NCBI GenBank assembly: GCA_948474755.1
Contig: CAOLHI010000391.1
Span: 558,001-622,000 of the forward strand
Direction of reading: 5' to 3'
Length of the DNA: 64,000 bases
Origin: Ctenosaura bakeri
Taxonomy: Eukaryota > Chordata > Lepidosauria > Squamata > Iguanidae
The notes under the pieces are model-generated. The model had not been told where the DNA came from, did not search any database, and saw only the letters and a program-made list of their open reading frames with translations. Shown one piece after another: positions 46,860-58,720 of this stretch. Both the position numbers and the translations under genes were made by a program. Within the stretch, counting starts at the first letter, position 1; every line of letters starts with the position of its first letter.

Positions 46860-48554
46860 TTGAGTTAAGGAAACAAGACATAACTATTTTTTAAAAAAAA
46901 CTTTTAAAACATTCTTAATTTTGATTAATCAGAAGTCAGCTGAAGTAATGTGTATAGTCACATGCTTTATGAGCAGTAAATTAAGATACTGCAGTTTATT
47001 TGCTAATCCTTGCAATTTACAAGATTTTCTGATACACAGTCCACACCACTGTAAAGAAAATTCTGTGACAGAAATATGGCTATTCTCAGGCATTTTCCAC
47101 CACACAACACAATGGAATGAGAAAGAAGGGGAGGAAAGTTCTGAAGGAGCAGACGCCATCAGCATCTAAATTATTCTCTGATATTTTGCAACACACGCAA
47201 TCAGCCTTTGCAAGGGCTTAACTCTGTACAGTCTCATATGGCTCACATTCAGCATGTCACATTGAATCAAGTCTTCTTCTTGACTTCCACTAAAGAAAAC
47301 AAACTTAACTTTCCCAGAATATGTGAGGTTAAAGAAAAGTTCCTTACTTTACAGGCCAAAGGCCAGGAGCAACTTCTGAACTAATTGCTTCTCACTTGCA
47401 AAAAGGGATAAAACATTTCATTAAGATGCAACTAATAAAACAAATACTTTCTTCCTTTTCCTTTTTTATTTGAAGTAGCCTGCAGGAAGATAGATTGCAA
47501 AGAAATTTTGTGCAATGCAGCCATACAGTTCTTATATTTAGTAGCGAAAATAGTATCCAATAAAGCCCTATGAAATCTACTAAACATTTTCAAAGTTTGT
47601 CAGACTGAAGACATTTAGCAACAATTTGAATCATGGAGAGTTAAATGAAGAACGAAGTCAAATAGTAGCAGAGCAAGATACAATCTTTAGAAACAAGAGA
47701 GCGCAAAAGAAAGCAAAATTAAAACTAAGCAACATATTTTAAGGTTTATGTGTGCAAATAATAAAACCTCCACTAGAAATATTTAGTCAAGCATTGCAGT
47801 TAACATGTAGGTTTACAGACCTGTGAATGCAGTTACTGTTTCTTATAAGCTTTTGTCTCCAGTCATATTACTAGTGCTCTGTTTCCAAGGGCTGCCTACA
47901 GCTCACAAGTTCCTTTTCCCAGCCTTGTCCAAAGGAACAGCCTGGATTTTGTGGTGTAATCTGAGCAGGGAAGTACCATGTGCCTATGATACGGTTAATT
48001 CACTTTTTACCTCCCTCTGATGTACGGGGGGGGGGCGGGGGGGAGATGAAAATGAAAAGATTGTTTTCTCTCAAGAAGGTTCGAGAAATTAACAGCAGCA
48101 CATTTATATATGTGGCAATTTATTTATTTACTATGCATTGAAATACATTCTCTGCCTTGAAATGTCATAACTTGAACATTCAGAAAAATCTGGCTTTAAT
48201 CCTACATGCCTGCCAGGTACACATCTTTTTCTAACTTTTCTGCACACTCTGGGGGGAGTGGAAGGGAGGTGGAGATCAATCATATTCAAAGTAACAATCA
48301 TACACTGCACAGCAACATAGACTTGCCTAAAAAATATACAGTAATTGCTTGTTTCTTTCCTCTGCTTTAGAATAATTTCTGCTGCATCCTGGAATTTGCT
48401 CTGCTTACAGTCAACTGAAGTGTTTGTTTACATCTTCGCTGATATCCTCTAATTGGCCATGAAGATAAATTGGAAGATAAGATTTACAAAACATCAACAT
48501 GCCTTCCAACATTTCTCAGATGAAAACCATGATGTGTTGCCAAACAACATCAGA
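46307..48554. other. No gene seen; (GA)n at 46817-46845
   Basis: Non-coding DNA with a GA/CAGA microsatellite and a G-run at 48026-48043. No exon-like conserved frame is visible. Confidence 0.4.
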
Positions 48555-48756
48555 GGCCATTTCCACACTATACTGTTTTAGTGCTATTATTCCACTTTCA
48601 ACATCCTATGGAATCCTGGGGTTTGCAGTTTAGGGAAGGGTCTGTAGAATTCTCAGCCAGAGAGCTCTTTGGCCTCAATAAACTACAAACCCCAGAATTC
48701 CACAGGATGTTGAAAGTGGAATAATAGCACTGTAACAGTATAGTGCAGAAATGGCC
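48555..48756. mobile_element. Palindromic MITE copy with AGA duplication
   Basis: 202 bp beginning GGCCATTTCCACACTATA and ending TATAGTGCAGAAATGGCC. It is flanked by AGA on both sides (48552-48554 and 48757-48759). It has a longer centre (GAATTCTCAGCCAGAGAGCT) than the 43994 copy. Confidence 0.85.
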
Positions 48757-48929
48757 AGAGTGTTGTCAAAAGTTAACACTGAGGAAGAAGACAAGGTCTA
48801 GAAGAGGCTGTGCACAGTTTGCTTTTCCCTACAGGAAAAGGAAAGATTGCACCTCCTCTTCTTCTCTTCCCCTGTCATTAATTGAGTGAAAATTGTTTTG
48901 AAATCAGTTTACGGCAACTGAAGTAAGCT

Positions 48930-49052
48930 GAGGGCAAAAGGGGAAAGTGAGAGGAAGAGAAAGAAACCAGGACACTTTAAAAGCCGCTGACAAAGTGGGA
49001 CAATAGAGGTTTAATCAGGACTGTCCCTGCCAAATCAAGACAGTGGGAGGGT
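48930..49052. repeat. Dispersed repeat of unknown class, copy 1
   Basis: Contains CAGGACACTTTAAAAGC, then CAGGACTGTCCCTGCCAAAT and AAGACAGTGGGAGGGTA. It matches 58165-58275 over about 110 bases. Both copies lie within 200 bp of a palindromic MITE. Confidence 0.6.
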
Positions 49053-50106
49053 AATAAAATCAGAATTCCTTGCTAGCAACCACCACCTGGACAAGTTAAA
49101 ATAGCCACACAAGCAGTAAAAGAACTGGAATTTGAGTCAAACCAGAACTTTGTGTGCTTCTTCTACAAGTCAGTTAAGATAGGCATATTAAGCTTGGCTA
49201 GATCACAGTGCAGCTGCTTGCATTTTCTTAACTCTTCGAAATTAAGACAAACATAAGCTTTGCAAGAGTCAAGTTCCAGGCTAAGTACCTTTGGTTTTTA
49301 ACTTCTTAAGATTTTTAATGGTACATGGAGAACCATCTGCTTTAAAATCAACCATATTGATCACTAAGATATACTTCAGATCATCAGAGGCCCTTCCCTG
49401 GATGCTCTTACTATCAAAGATAATGGAGAGGGGTGATGAACAAGGACATGGCCTTCTCAGCAGTAGTCCCTCATCTTTGAAATGCCCCTTCCTGAACAGA
49501 CTCATGAGGTGCCAACACTGGCTGCCATCCTGTTAGTGACATATGTGCATCACTAATATGTTTACATGTCTGTATGTCCTTTTTTTTTAATGCTAAAAAA
49601 AGGGGGACGATTGAAACTACCAACCCAGCCACCAGCCAAGCTCCACTGCTACAGGGAAGAGGAAAAGAGGGATGGAGGCATGCAGACACCTGAGAAGGCC
49701 TTTTTATCTCCATGCAGTTTTACAAACCACAGGCAGATGAAAGGCAGTTGCAACTCTCCAGTTAATTCCCACCTCTCCTACATGTCTGGTTATTGTCCAA
49801 AGGAGCAGCCCCAGGGGGATTGGCTGCAACTTTTAGTGGGGGCAGGCCAGTCGCGTAGGGACATGGGAGTGAGGGGGTGATTCACCCCAGGCAAAAATGT
49901 TTTTGGGGAGTCCCAGCCTGTAGCCATGCCCCTGCATGCCCTGGCCATGCCCCCATGCACCACAGCCATGCCCCTGTACACAGTGGCCCTGCCCCCTCCC
50001 GCCGCCCCTCCACACACACCAATTTCCACCACTGGAGCAGGCAGCCATGGAGCCACAAATGTGGCCACACTTAACACTCTGCATGTGCCATCTAGGATCA
50101 TGACCT
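49053..50106. other. No gene seen; short GC-rich tandem words near 49920-49995
   Basis: CATGCCCCTG(C/T)A recurs three times at about 27-30 bp spacing and leaves open frames on both strands. I see no domain. Confidence 0.4.
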
Positions 50107-50925
50107 TTATTGTCATTGACTTCAGCTTATGGTAATCCTATGAATGAGAGCCCTCTGAGAGCTGTGGTTATCAACTGCCTTCCTCAGGTTTCGCAAACTG
50201 AGATCTATTGCTTCTTCAGCTGAATTGGTCATTTCTCAGGACAGTCTCCCTCTTTTCCTATTGCCTTCTACTTTACTAAGCATTATCATCTTTTTGAATG
50301 TGTTCTGTCATCCCATGATATGCCCAAAGTATGACAGCACCCATGCATCTTTACTTCTGATGAGAGCTCAAGCTTGACTTGCTCTTGGATCTACTCATTT
50401 CTCCTTCTAGCCATCCATGGTATCCCTAGAACCCTTCTCCAGGACCAAATTTTAAATAAGTTGGTTTTCTTCCTGTTACCTTTCATCACTGTCTGGATGG
50501 TTATACATAGGAATCAGAAATACTATAGCCTGGACAATTCTGACTTTGGTATTTAATGATGTACTTTTATAATTAAGGATCTTATCTAGTTCTTTCATGG
50601 CTGCTGTTCCAAGTCGTAGTCTTCTTCTGATTTCTTGACTACCATTCTCATTTTGGTTAATAACTGAGCCAAAGTACAGAAAACCTACTGCAATATCTTC
50701 ATTGCTCACTTGAAAATTATGTACATTAGCTGTGGTCATTATTTTTGTCTTTACATTTGTCAACTGGAGCCCTACATTTGCACTTTCTTAACTTTCATCA
50801 GTAGTCATCCCAAGTCTGCCATTTTCTGTAAGTAATATGGTGTAACTTGCATATCTTAAGGTGCTAATGTTCCTTCTCCCACTGTTCACATCTGTCATCA
50901 TTACTGGCCTGCACACTGCCCAGAT
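50107..50925 (-). repeat. Bov-B LINE 3' part, antisense
   Basis: Inverse of the Bov-B 3' ORF end: CTTATGGTAATCCTATGAAT, ATGCCCAAAGTATGACAGC, then FLYFGSVINQNENGSQEIRRRL in translation near 50680. Matching text occurs in the copy at 34790-34850 (SGSVINQNETAGQEIRRRL). Confidence 0.8.
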
Positions 50926-51061
50926 TTGATATAGTTTAATTGGTGAATTATGATTTAATTGGCAAATTATATATGAATTAGCATTGATATAAAATGGACC
51001 CTGATATGACTGTAAGGCTAAGCTGGGCAGAGGAAAAACACTGGCTGAACCTGTGCACTGC

Positions 51062-51825
51062 AAAGTAGGTCAGAGATCTCGTATAGATGTAGTCAGATAA
51101 TATTCAGGAAATCACCAGGTAACTCCAGGGATAACAGGCTTAAGCTAAGCAGTAATGACTCTGCTGTCAGGCAATAGTGATGAGGAACTTCCCACCACAC
51201 CACTGATTGTTTCAACCCTTCTTCCCACTGACCAGTGCATTTTCCCCATTATCTACACACCTAACCACTATTACAGAGCTATCATGATGACGATTAACTC
51301 CTCGTCACCAAACACTAAGATCATTAACACAACCTCCATTGTTTACTTGGCCAGAGACCTATTAACATCCTTGTCTTCCAGGCAGATTTTGGGTATAAAA
51401 ATCCTCTGTTCTGAGCAGTTACCTCACAGTATCTCAATTGCTGAATACCATGCTGTCACTCTATTTCTGAACAAGTAATGTCCTTCAGCACAAGTCTAAG
51501 CCACATTGCTGTCTCTTCTCTGTTCTCCAGATTGGTAAATATTGCCCTCATTGCCCTTAAACTTCACTATCAACAATCTTTCCTCCCTCTTCCCTCGGCT
51601 AGTCTTGTGTGGTTGCATGAATGCTTGTGTTTTTCATGTGTTTGTTAATTTCCACAATACCTTTTGAATATCTGGTTGTTCTTTCCCTACCCGAGACCTT
51701 GTAAACATTGGTGGAAGATCTTGCTCGGTTACCTCCCTTCTCTCAGGCCTCCCACTTGAGCTAAATAATTCCTTACCATCAAGTGGAGCTACTGGCATTG
51801 CAGGTGGACCCCAAGTCACCCATGT
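51062..51825 (+). repeat. LTR homologous to 41471-42246 (apparently solo)
   Basis: TATA-like GGGTATAAAAATCC at about 51391, and collinear similarity with the LTR at 41471. The right edge is near CACCCATGTTTTGGCGTAAC. Neither gag nor pol text was found on either side, so it looks like a solo LTR. Similarity is clear but diverged, so the copies are not a pair from one insertion. Confidence 0.6.
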
Positions 51826-53525
51826 TTTGGCGTAACAAGACAGAGTGGCTGAGTTTCTAGATCAGAGGGGATGATGCCATTTAGTTGACTAAGTACCATC
51901 TCCAGGCCCAACCCAACCCCAACCCTGCCTCCTGCTCTATCAAGCAGCAGCTGCTGAAAGTGATCTCTTCTTTCATTGACTGTGATACAGCATACCGACA
52001 TCTCCACCTCCTCTCACCAGCTATCTCAGGTACAACAATCAGAAGCAGGATCTGTTCTACAATTCCTTCTCTGACCAGAGATTACTGGTGGAAGGGGAGT
52101 GGAAATGTCAGTCTATTTTGTCCTGATCAACAGAAGGGACCACTGTGGTTTGCAGAGGCTGCTGCCTGGTAGGACACAATTAGGGAACTTTTATGATCTC
52201 TGTATATTCCCTGCATTATTGCCATGATGTGAATACATAAGGATCAAGAATACAGATCACTTATAGATGCATAATTCTAAGTCACAATTTGTAACTGCAA
52301 CTGTGAGTTCCAGCCAGTGTCTTTTTGCATTCTTCCCTGTCAATGTTCCTGCCTGCAATCCATAGTTCTTTTGGTTCCCTGTCAATTAGGCTCAGTCATG
52401 TTCTTTACATGGCCTTTAAATTCTACAGGCACCATTTATTTTTATTCACCATGTCTTTTAAATAGATATTGCTCTTGATGTATTCCATTCCTACTAATTT
52501 TACTGTTGGCTACTGCTTCCATTGTTTGTTTGTTTGTTTGTTTGTTTATATACTTGGTGCCAATCTTGGAAGCTGCTACTGTTCTTTTTAAAAATTGGGT
52601 TGGATTCAGAGTTCCCATGAGCACGACTGCATCCTTGGGGTGTTCCATTGGAGAAAAGAAGTGATTTTTGCTAATCCTGCTTTCTTCCTACAGTTTCCTA
52701 TACTTCCTGAAAAACTGCTGGGTTGAGGGACTTAAAAATGAGAGCAGTGGAAATTGTCATTGCATGGGGATTCAGCAAAAATCTCTGTCTCTCTCTCTCT
52801 GTCTCTCTCTCTTGCATGTACACACTCTATCCTCCAGTACAACTTTTTGCTGGGTCTCATTTCCTTCTCCCAGTTGAAGAATAATGAAGCCATCCCATCC
52901 CATTCAGCAGAGCAAGTGGTGTAAGTAGCAGAGTGAGAAGCAGAAGTGAGAGAATGGAAGAAAAGAGACAGGTGAGGGAAGAGTGTGAGTAAGGGAAGGG
53001 AGGGAAGATGAAACGAGCAGTGGTAGGTTGCAAGAGCAAGAGAGGAAGGTATCATGAGGGGAAGGTTCTAAGGGAGGGAAATGTGGTATCACAAGGTTAA
53101 AGAAGGAGGAAAAGGGGTAGGAGGTGCAGTAGCAGAGTGTGAAGAACAAAAGAAGGGGGAATGCCAGAGTATGAGTCCAAGAAGAGCGAAAAATGAGAGT
53201 GGTGCAAATTAGGAGCACAGAAAGGAGGCAAGGAGGCAGCTGAGGTCACCCAGAAAGAGGGGAGCAGTACAATCCATTGTTCCAGTTCTCTCCTTCCTGA
53301 GCAGCCACCTCATGATGATACTCTGAGGAAAGAAAGGGCTAGGAAAAGGTAAGAGGAGATGGTAGATAGAAGTTTATGAAGGTAGATTTTTGATGTGCAT
53401 GTTCAGAGTTTTGGGAGATGGAGCCAAAGAATTAGAAAGAAAAGATAAAGTCTTATTTTGACGGACTAATTCCACATAGCTGTCTGGGGAGTATGTCATG
53501 GGCATTCAAACCATTTACTGACACA
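51826..53525. other. No gene seen; purine-rich tract 52910-53250
   Basis: A (TTTG)6 tract lies at 52523-52547 and a CT repeat at 52784-52812. From about 52910 to 53250 the + strand is almost entirely purine-rich (GAAGGGAGGG words), which leaves Ser/Leu/Phe-rich frames on the minus strand. Confidence 0.5.
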
Positions 53526-53529
53526 AGTT

Positions 53530-53746
53530 AGGTGCCTTCAAGTCATTTTTGACTTATGGCGACCCTAAAGTGGTTTTCACGAGGTTTTCTTGGCAAGATT
53601 TGTTCAGAGGAGGTATGCCTGAGGCTGAGGGAGTATGACCTGCCCAAGGTCACCCAGTGATTTCATAGCCAAGTATGCATTCAACCCCTGGTCTCTAGAG
53701 TTGTAGTCAAGTGCTTAAACCACTATGCCACATTGACTCTCATGTA
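53530..53746 (-). repeat. Sauria-type SINE, near full length
   Basis: Antisense: GGTGCCTTCAAGTCATTTTT, CTTATGGCGACCCTAAAG, CAAGGTCACCCAGTGATTTC, CCTGGTCTCTAGAGTTGTAG and AACCACTATGCCACATTG. Confidence 0.9.
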
Positions 53747-54370
53747 CTGGTATCTGTGCTCTACCAAATTAAACACACAGGACAGGATTTATGTTGAGAG
53801 AAGGAGGGTAGGTGGTAAGATACACAGCAGCAGAGTGCAAAGAACAAGGGTGGGATCTGACAAAGATATGAGGGGACATCTGCCTCACTAGATTGGAACT
53901 ATTTTGACTTTTTCTTACACCGAGGCAAGCTTTTAAAGTTTTCAAAGAGTAGTTGTGTTAAGGTTTTTTGCAGGAAAAGCAATAGGATCTAATATCTTCC
54001 CCTATCTATCAAACAGTATCAAGCCTTAATGACAAACAAGTTTTATTTGGCAGAAGAAGCTTTTGCAAACTGCAGCCCACATCATCAAATACATGGAGTA
54101 CTGCCTCAGCTGACAGATATGTATGCATATGTTTGGGGTGGAAGACGATAATTAGTGATATGAAAAAGAATGGAAATATAAAAAATGCAAACATTTATGA
54201 TTATCTTAACTGGCATTATCAAACAATAATTTGGTGGGAACACAGATATCCTAACATAGATGAGCAGCTCATCATATACCTTTTGAAGAAAGGCCAAAGA
54301 TGAAGACTGCTAGAGTAAACTGCTTACTACTTTTAATAAAATACTTATCCTATGTCCCTGAAGGAGACAG
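53747..54370. other. No gene seen
   Basis: Non-coding DNA without a repeat I can identify. Confidence 0.4.
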
Positions 54371-54372
54371 AC

Positions 54373-54582
54373 AGCATGCTGTATCGGTTTGAGCAGTGGA
54401 CTGCAGCTCTCCAGACCAGCGTTCAGATCCCCACTTAGCCATAGAAGCCCCGTGGGTGACCTTAGACAAGTCAGCCTCCCTCAGCCTCAGAGGAAGGCAA
54501 AGGCAAACCCCCTCTGGACACAAGAAAACCCCATGTTAGGTTTGCCTTAGGAACTTGAGAGCACACACAACAACTACAATCA
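54373..54582 (+). repeat. Sauria-type SINE, near full length
   Basis: Sense: CGGTTTGAGCAGTGGACTGC, then AGCCTCAGAGGAAGGCAAAG, CAAGAAAACCCCATGTTAGG and CTTGAGAGCACACACAACAA. It lacks the 'GTCGCCATAAGTC' part of the tail. Confidence 0.85.
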
Positions 54583-54990
54583 CTGAAAGAAATCAGAGCA
54601 TGTTTTCCCCTTTCAGTCACTGCTGTTTCTCCAACTTCCATCTGCATCTTGCCCTGTAAATAAGATGGCAGTCCCTCTTGGGAGGTTTTTGTGGTATTCT
54701 GATGGATCTTAGCATTTTACTATCTGTGAAAAATTGATAGCAAAAAAACAAAATCCAAATAAAACAAAAAAGAGTGTTCTGATGGGATTACCACTACCTT
54801 GGCAAACTGTTAATATTGTTGGGGGTGGGGTTGTTTGCTTTGTTTTATATTATACTAGGAATGTTCATGTCTATCCTACATGATTTCCCTCTTGCTGTTA
54901 ATCCCCACAGCAATCCTGTAAGGCAGGTTTATTGAGAGGCATTGGTGACCCATAGACTTATGGTTAATTCCATGACTAAGCAGAGACTGA

Positions 54991-55310
54991 GCCTCTTTTT
55001 GCACGTTACCCGTTTGCGCGACTGGGGGGGGGGCGTCTCGTGCGAAAAGCCTCAGCAGGAACGCTGTCGCTTCCCTGCTGCTTGAGTTCTGCAACGCTTC
55101 GTGGTTGCGCGAGCGCCCCGCCCCTTCCTACTGCAGCGCAACCTGGGAATTGCAGGCTAGCACTGAGGCAGGAAGCGCGACCAGGCCGGCTCCCGAGGCT
55201 CCGCAGGGCAGGTAAGTGTGCGCAGGCCTTGGGAGCATTGCGTGACCGCACACCATTTTCGGCTTGAAGCCGACAATGAAAAGGTGCATGCACGGTCCAC
55301 ATTAGGCTCT
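54991..55310. mobile_element. Harbinger-like non-autonomous element, third copy
   Basis: GC-rich 320 bp inside AT-rich DNA. The inner sequence GGCTCCCGAGGCTCCGCAGG and GGTAAGTGTGCGCAGGCC matches the 11867 copy (CTCCCGGAGGCTCCGCACGA, GGTAAGTGCGGGTGGGC). The ends (GCCTCTTTTTGCACG on the left, AGAGCCTAATGTGG reversed on the right) are diverged. TGA occurs on both sides. Exact borders are uncertain by a few bases. Confidence 0.6.
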
Positions 55311-56358
55311 TGAGTGTCACGTAAATGGGAGTTCATCGTATGGACTGCTCCTCCCTGAGACTTGGGTCACAGCCTTTAAACATTACTCTATACTGGTTCT
55401 CTCAGATCAGTTGCAACTGTAAAAAACTGTATGGAATTTGAAACAGAGTGGGAGAAAAAAAAAAGTAACAATTAATGTCCCTGATTTGCATAAAGAGAAC
55501 ACAAATAAGCATAATTTGTATGATAAGAATAATATGCATAATATGCAAATTAGATACCTGGATTTGAGGAAGTAGAATATGATAACCCTAGTGTAACTGG
55601 CCAATTCAGGCCAGCTCTCCCACTGGAAGGGATTGCTTAGGGCCTGTTTTAGACCCAAGAGACCTTTAAAAAAAAGTTATCTCTACTTCCTGGCCTAAAT
55701 ACCTAAAAATGTACTTGAGGATCTCATCACTCTTCCATCACTTAAAACAATGATATCCATTGAATTTCATCCAGCCTCTTCTGACTTCAATATGTGATGA
55801 ATCTTTAAAGAACATCTTACTTGGAAATAAGGTCATGTTCTACGATGGTATGAGAGGACCTCACACTCCCTGTAATAGTTTGGCATTAGGCCTGCATCAT
55901 GCCTATGTTATCTCTCTCCCCCTCTCCTTCACACACACACACACACACTTCTAGTATTTATTAATCATATTAAGTATTTTCTAAGAGGGTTGGAGGGAGA
56001 GGGGAGAGGAAGGGAGAGGAGAAGGAGGACCAGAAATATACTGCTTCTCACTTGGACAAATATGACACTTGTATCTACAACACCACTACAAAGCAGTTAG
56101 TGGTGGCTGGTGACTCCTGTGTTAATAGAGAAATAAATCTAATCTGGATTTAAGTCTGAAGGTTAAAACATTTTAGCCTCACCTGTTTGGGGTTTATGAT
56201 TCAGTACCTTGGATAGGTCCATGGACTAAAACCCTAAGTGGGTTGACCACCCTGCTGACATGGAAGCCACAAGATACCACTGAAAGCTATTCAATACAAA
56301 CATAGTAATACAAAATAGGAGAGAGTTCCAAATAGCTCACAACTAGAGGTCTTGTTAA
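55311..56358. other. No gene seen; (CA)n at 55929-55949
   Basis: Non-coding DNA with a CA microsatellite and a GGAGAGG-rich stretch at 55986-56030. Confidence 0.4.
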
Positions 56359-56359
56359 G

Positions 56360-56560
56360 AGCCAGCATGATGTAGTGATTTGAGTGTTTGGACCATAACC
56401 CTGGAGGCCAGGGATCAGTTCTCCACTCAGCCATAGAAACTCACTGGGTGACCTTGGATGTGATACATACTCTCAGGCCCAGAAAATGCCCTAGGGTCTC
56501 CATAAGTTGGAAACAATTTGAAGGCGCACACAACAACAACAACAACAACAACAACAACAG
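56360..56560 (+). repeat. Sauria-type SINE with (CAA)n tail
   Basis: Sense: AGCCAGCATGATGTAGTGAT, CCACTCAGCCATAGAAACTC, then CCATAAGTTGGAAACAATTT, GAAGGCGCACA and (CAA)9. It has an internal deletion. Confidence 0.85.
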
Positions 56561-56564
56561 TTTG

Positions 56565-56790
56565 TTATTGTTGTTATTTAACATAAAGTCATCTTCAATG
56601 TAAGGTGGTTCTATGGTTGAGAGAGCTCCATAACCCCTGGTCATCTACAGCCTTGCTTAGGTCTAACAAACTCAGGGTAGCTTTGTCTTCCTTGATTGAG
56701 GTCAAATCCCTGTAATGTGACCTTCTACATTTCCTACTGCCTCCAAACAGGATCAGCAGAATGCATTCTTTTGTTTGCTTGCTGCATAAA
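56565..56790 (-). repeat. Bov-B LINE fragment, antisense
   Basis: Contains CAGGGTAGCTTTGTCTTCCT, TGATTGAGGTCAAATCCCTG and TAATGTGACCTTCTACATTT, the inverse of the Bov-B 3' coding end. It directly follows a SINE that uses the same tail. Confidence 0.65.
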
Positions 56791-57205
56791 TGCCACACAT
56801 AACTGGGCTTCTTTTTGGTGGCAGTGTTCACTACACATCCAATATGATACTATCACAAAAGAAGCAGGTGGGGGAAATCTGGGCTACTATTCTATGTCAC
56901 GTACTTAGGTAAGTATACATGAATACAGAACAGTTACTCAGATTTATTCATCTGTAATAGCTCTGTACTTACAATTGCTACCTAGTCATGGTACTATTGC
57001 CATGGTCGTAACTCCCCCTAGCCTGCTTTGCCAGGCCACAGCTGCATAGAAAGAGGTCAATTCATCCAGTGATTGGAGCATGAGTGAATTATGCTTCTGT
57101 TACATTTGTGGGGGCTGCATCAAGAGAGGTTACTTCCTTATGTATACTTAAGTAAGTAGCTGATGGAGAATAGAAATGGCCATGGAGTCCCAATCCTGGG
57201 GCCAA

Positions 57206-57448
57206 ATTTTTTATTTATTTATTTATTTATATCCCGCCTCTCCATATGGATCGAGGCGGCGAACAACTTAGAAATAGCATGTATTTTGAAACATTTCTAT
57301 ACATGCCCCCAACAAGCTGGGTACTCATTTTACCAACCTGCGAAAGGATGGAAGGCTGAGTCAACCTTGGAGCCGGGCAGGATCGAACTCACAACCTTGT
57401 GGCTTGCAGTACTGGCATTTAGCCACTGCACCACCACGGCTCCCTTTT
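57206..57448 (-). repeat. tRNA-derived SINE with L2-like tail (second SINE family)
   Basis: Antisense: (TTTA)n, ATCCCGCCTC as the L2-like end, GGAAGGCTGAGTCAACCTTG, GCCGGGCAGGATCGAACTCA and the head TAGCCACTGCACCACCACGG. It is clearly distinct from the Sauria-type copies. Confidence 0.75.
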
Positions 57449-57945
57449 TCTTTTTTTTTTGCTGCCTCTTTGAATGAAATCAAGGATAAAACTTAAATAA
57501 AATGGAAGATGATGAAAAATTTCATTGCCTTGCCAGACACCTTTAAAGAGGAAAAAAACTGGAAAGGAAAGTTACAAACAGCTGTAAGAAAAGGTTAAAG
57601 AGACACGAGCAAGAAATCTCAAAAAAGAAGAAATAGATAAAAAGCTAGGTGAAACAGAAAACCTGAAACAACTGGTTACAATTAACGTCCAAGCTGGAAT
57701 CATTTGAAGAAAGCTGGTTTTAAAAATTTGCTCATAGGTTAGACCCTTTAGAAAAACACTGTTTTTGTTTTTTTTAATGTATACTGGTTAGAATATAGTA
57801 CCAGCACTGGCAAGTTTTGGGTTCAAATCCCCCCTCAGCTCTAGTTCACTGGGTGACCTTTCCCAACCACCAGCTCACTAAACCTCACTAAACTGAGCTG
57901 TGTCTTGAGACCCTAGGAAGAAAAAGATATGGGACAGAATTGTAA
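57449..57945. other. No gene seen
   Basis: A-rich non-coding DNA. Confidence 0.4.
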
Positions 57946-57977
57946 TTGATTGATTGATTGATTGATTGATTAATTGA
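57946..57977. repeat. (TTGA)n microsatellite
   Basis: About seven TTGA units with one TTAA variant near the right end. Confidence 0.9.
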
Positions 57978-58064
57978 TGTGGATGTCCAAAAGTTACTGT
58001 GTGTGTAAGTGCTGTACATGTGGATCCAACCAAGAACTTTGATACACAGCAGCATGTTAACAGA

Positions 58065-58161
58065 GGCCATTTCCGCACTACAGTTTCCTGCAAACCCCAG
58101 GATTCCATAGGATGTTGAAAGTGGAATAATCGTGCTATAAGAGTGTAGTGCGGAAATGGCC
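58065..58161. mobile_element. Palindromic MITE, internally deleted
   Basis: 97 bp: GGCCATTTCCGCACTACA…GTGTAGTGCGGAAATGGC. The right arm is complete and most of the left arm is lost. Flanks are AGA (58062-58064) and ACA. Confidence 0.75.
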
Positions 58162-58164
58162 ACA

Positions 58165-58275
58165 GTCAGAAAGTGGGAGGAAGAGTGAGAAACTGGGACA
58201 TTTTAAAAGCAGATGAAGTAGTAAGATGACAAAGGGTTAACCAGGACTGTCCCTACCAAATCAGGACAGTTGAGA
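58165..58275. repeat. Dispersed repeat of unknown class, copy 2
   Basis: Matches 48930-49052 (GGGACATTTTAAAAGCAGAT, CAGGACTGTCCCTACCAAAT, CAGGACAGTTGAGAGGTA). The family is not identified. Confidence 0.6.
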
Positions 58276-58279
58276 GGTA

Positions 58280-58720
58280 TGTACAGCTATAAGTAAGTAA
58301 ATAAATAAAATTTATTTCTTGCCCAGCTCTCCCCATGGATTGAGGTGGAAGACAACAATAGATTAACAAATAACAGTTAAAAACAGAGCACCAATTAAAA
58401 CAGTAGTTAACAAATATATATCATCTAATAGGAAAAAATAATACAAGCACCTAAAAAGAGATAATACATATTTAAAATTCATTGTTAAAATTTGCAATTT
58501 AAAATCATCAGGTTAGTCCTGCCAGAAGAGACTGGTCTTTAATGCTGTTTTAAATTCAGAGAGCATATTCAGCACTTGAATCTCTGCTGGTAGGTCATTC
58601 CACAGTCTAGGGGCAGCTGAAGAGAAAGTCCTCTGGGTGACCATTGCCAGTCTACTCCTGGTCAGTTTAAGTAAAGGTCTCCCAGAGGATCTGAGTGTGA
58701 AGGTTCTGTTTTTCAATCCT
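58280..58720 (-). repeat. L2-like LINE 3' end with ORF2 C-terminus
   Basis: The minus-strand frame 58716-58513 ends the RT protein: RTFSSAAPRLWNDLPAEIQ, then LKTSLFWQD, the standard L2-type ending. The 3' UTR runs left to about 58285, finishing in the inverse of the GGGCAAGAAATAAATTTTAT type of end. Confidence 0.75.
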
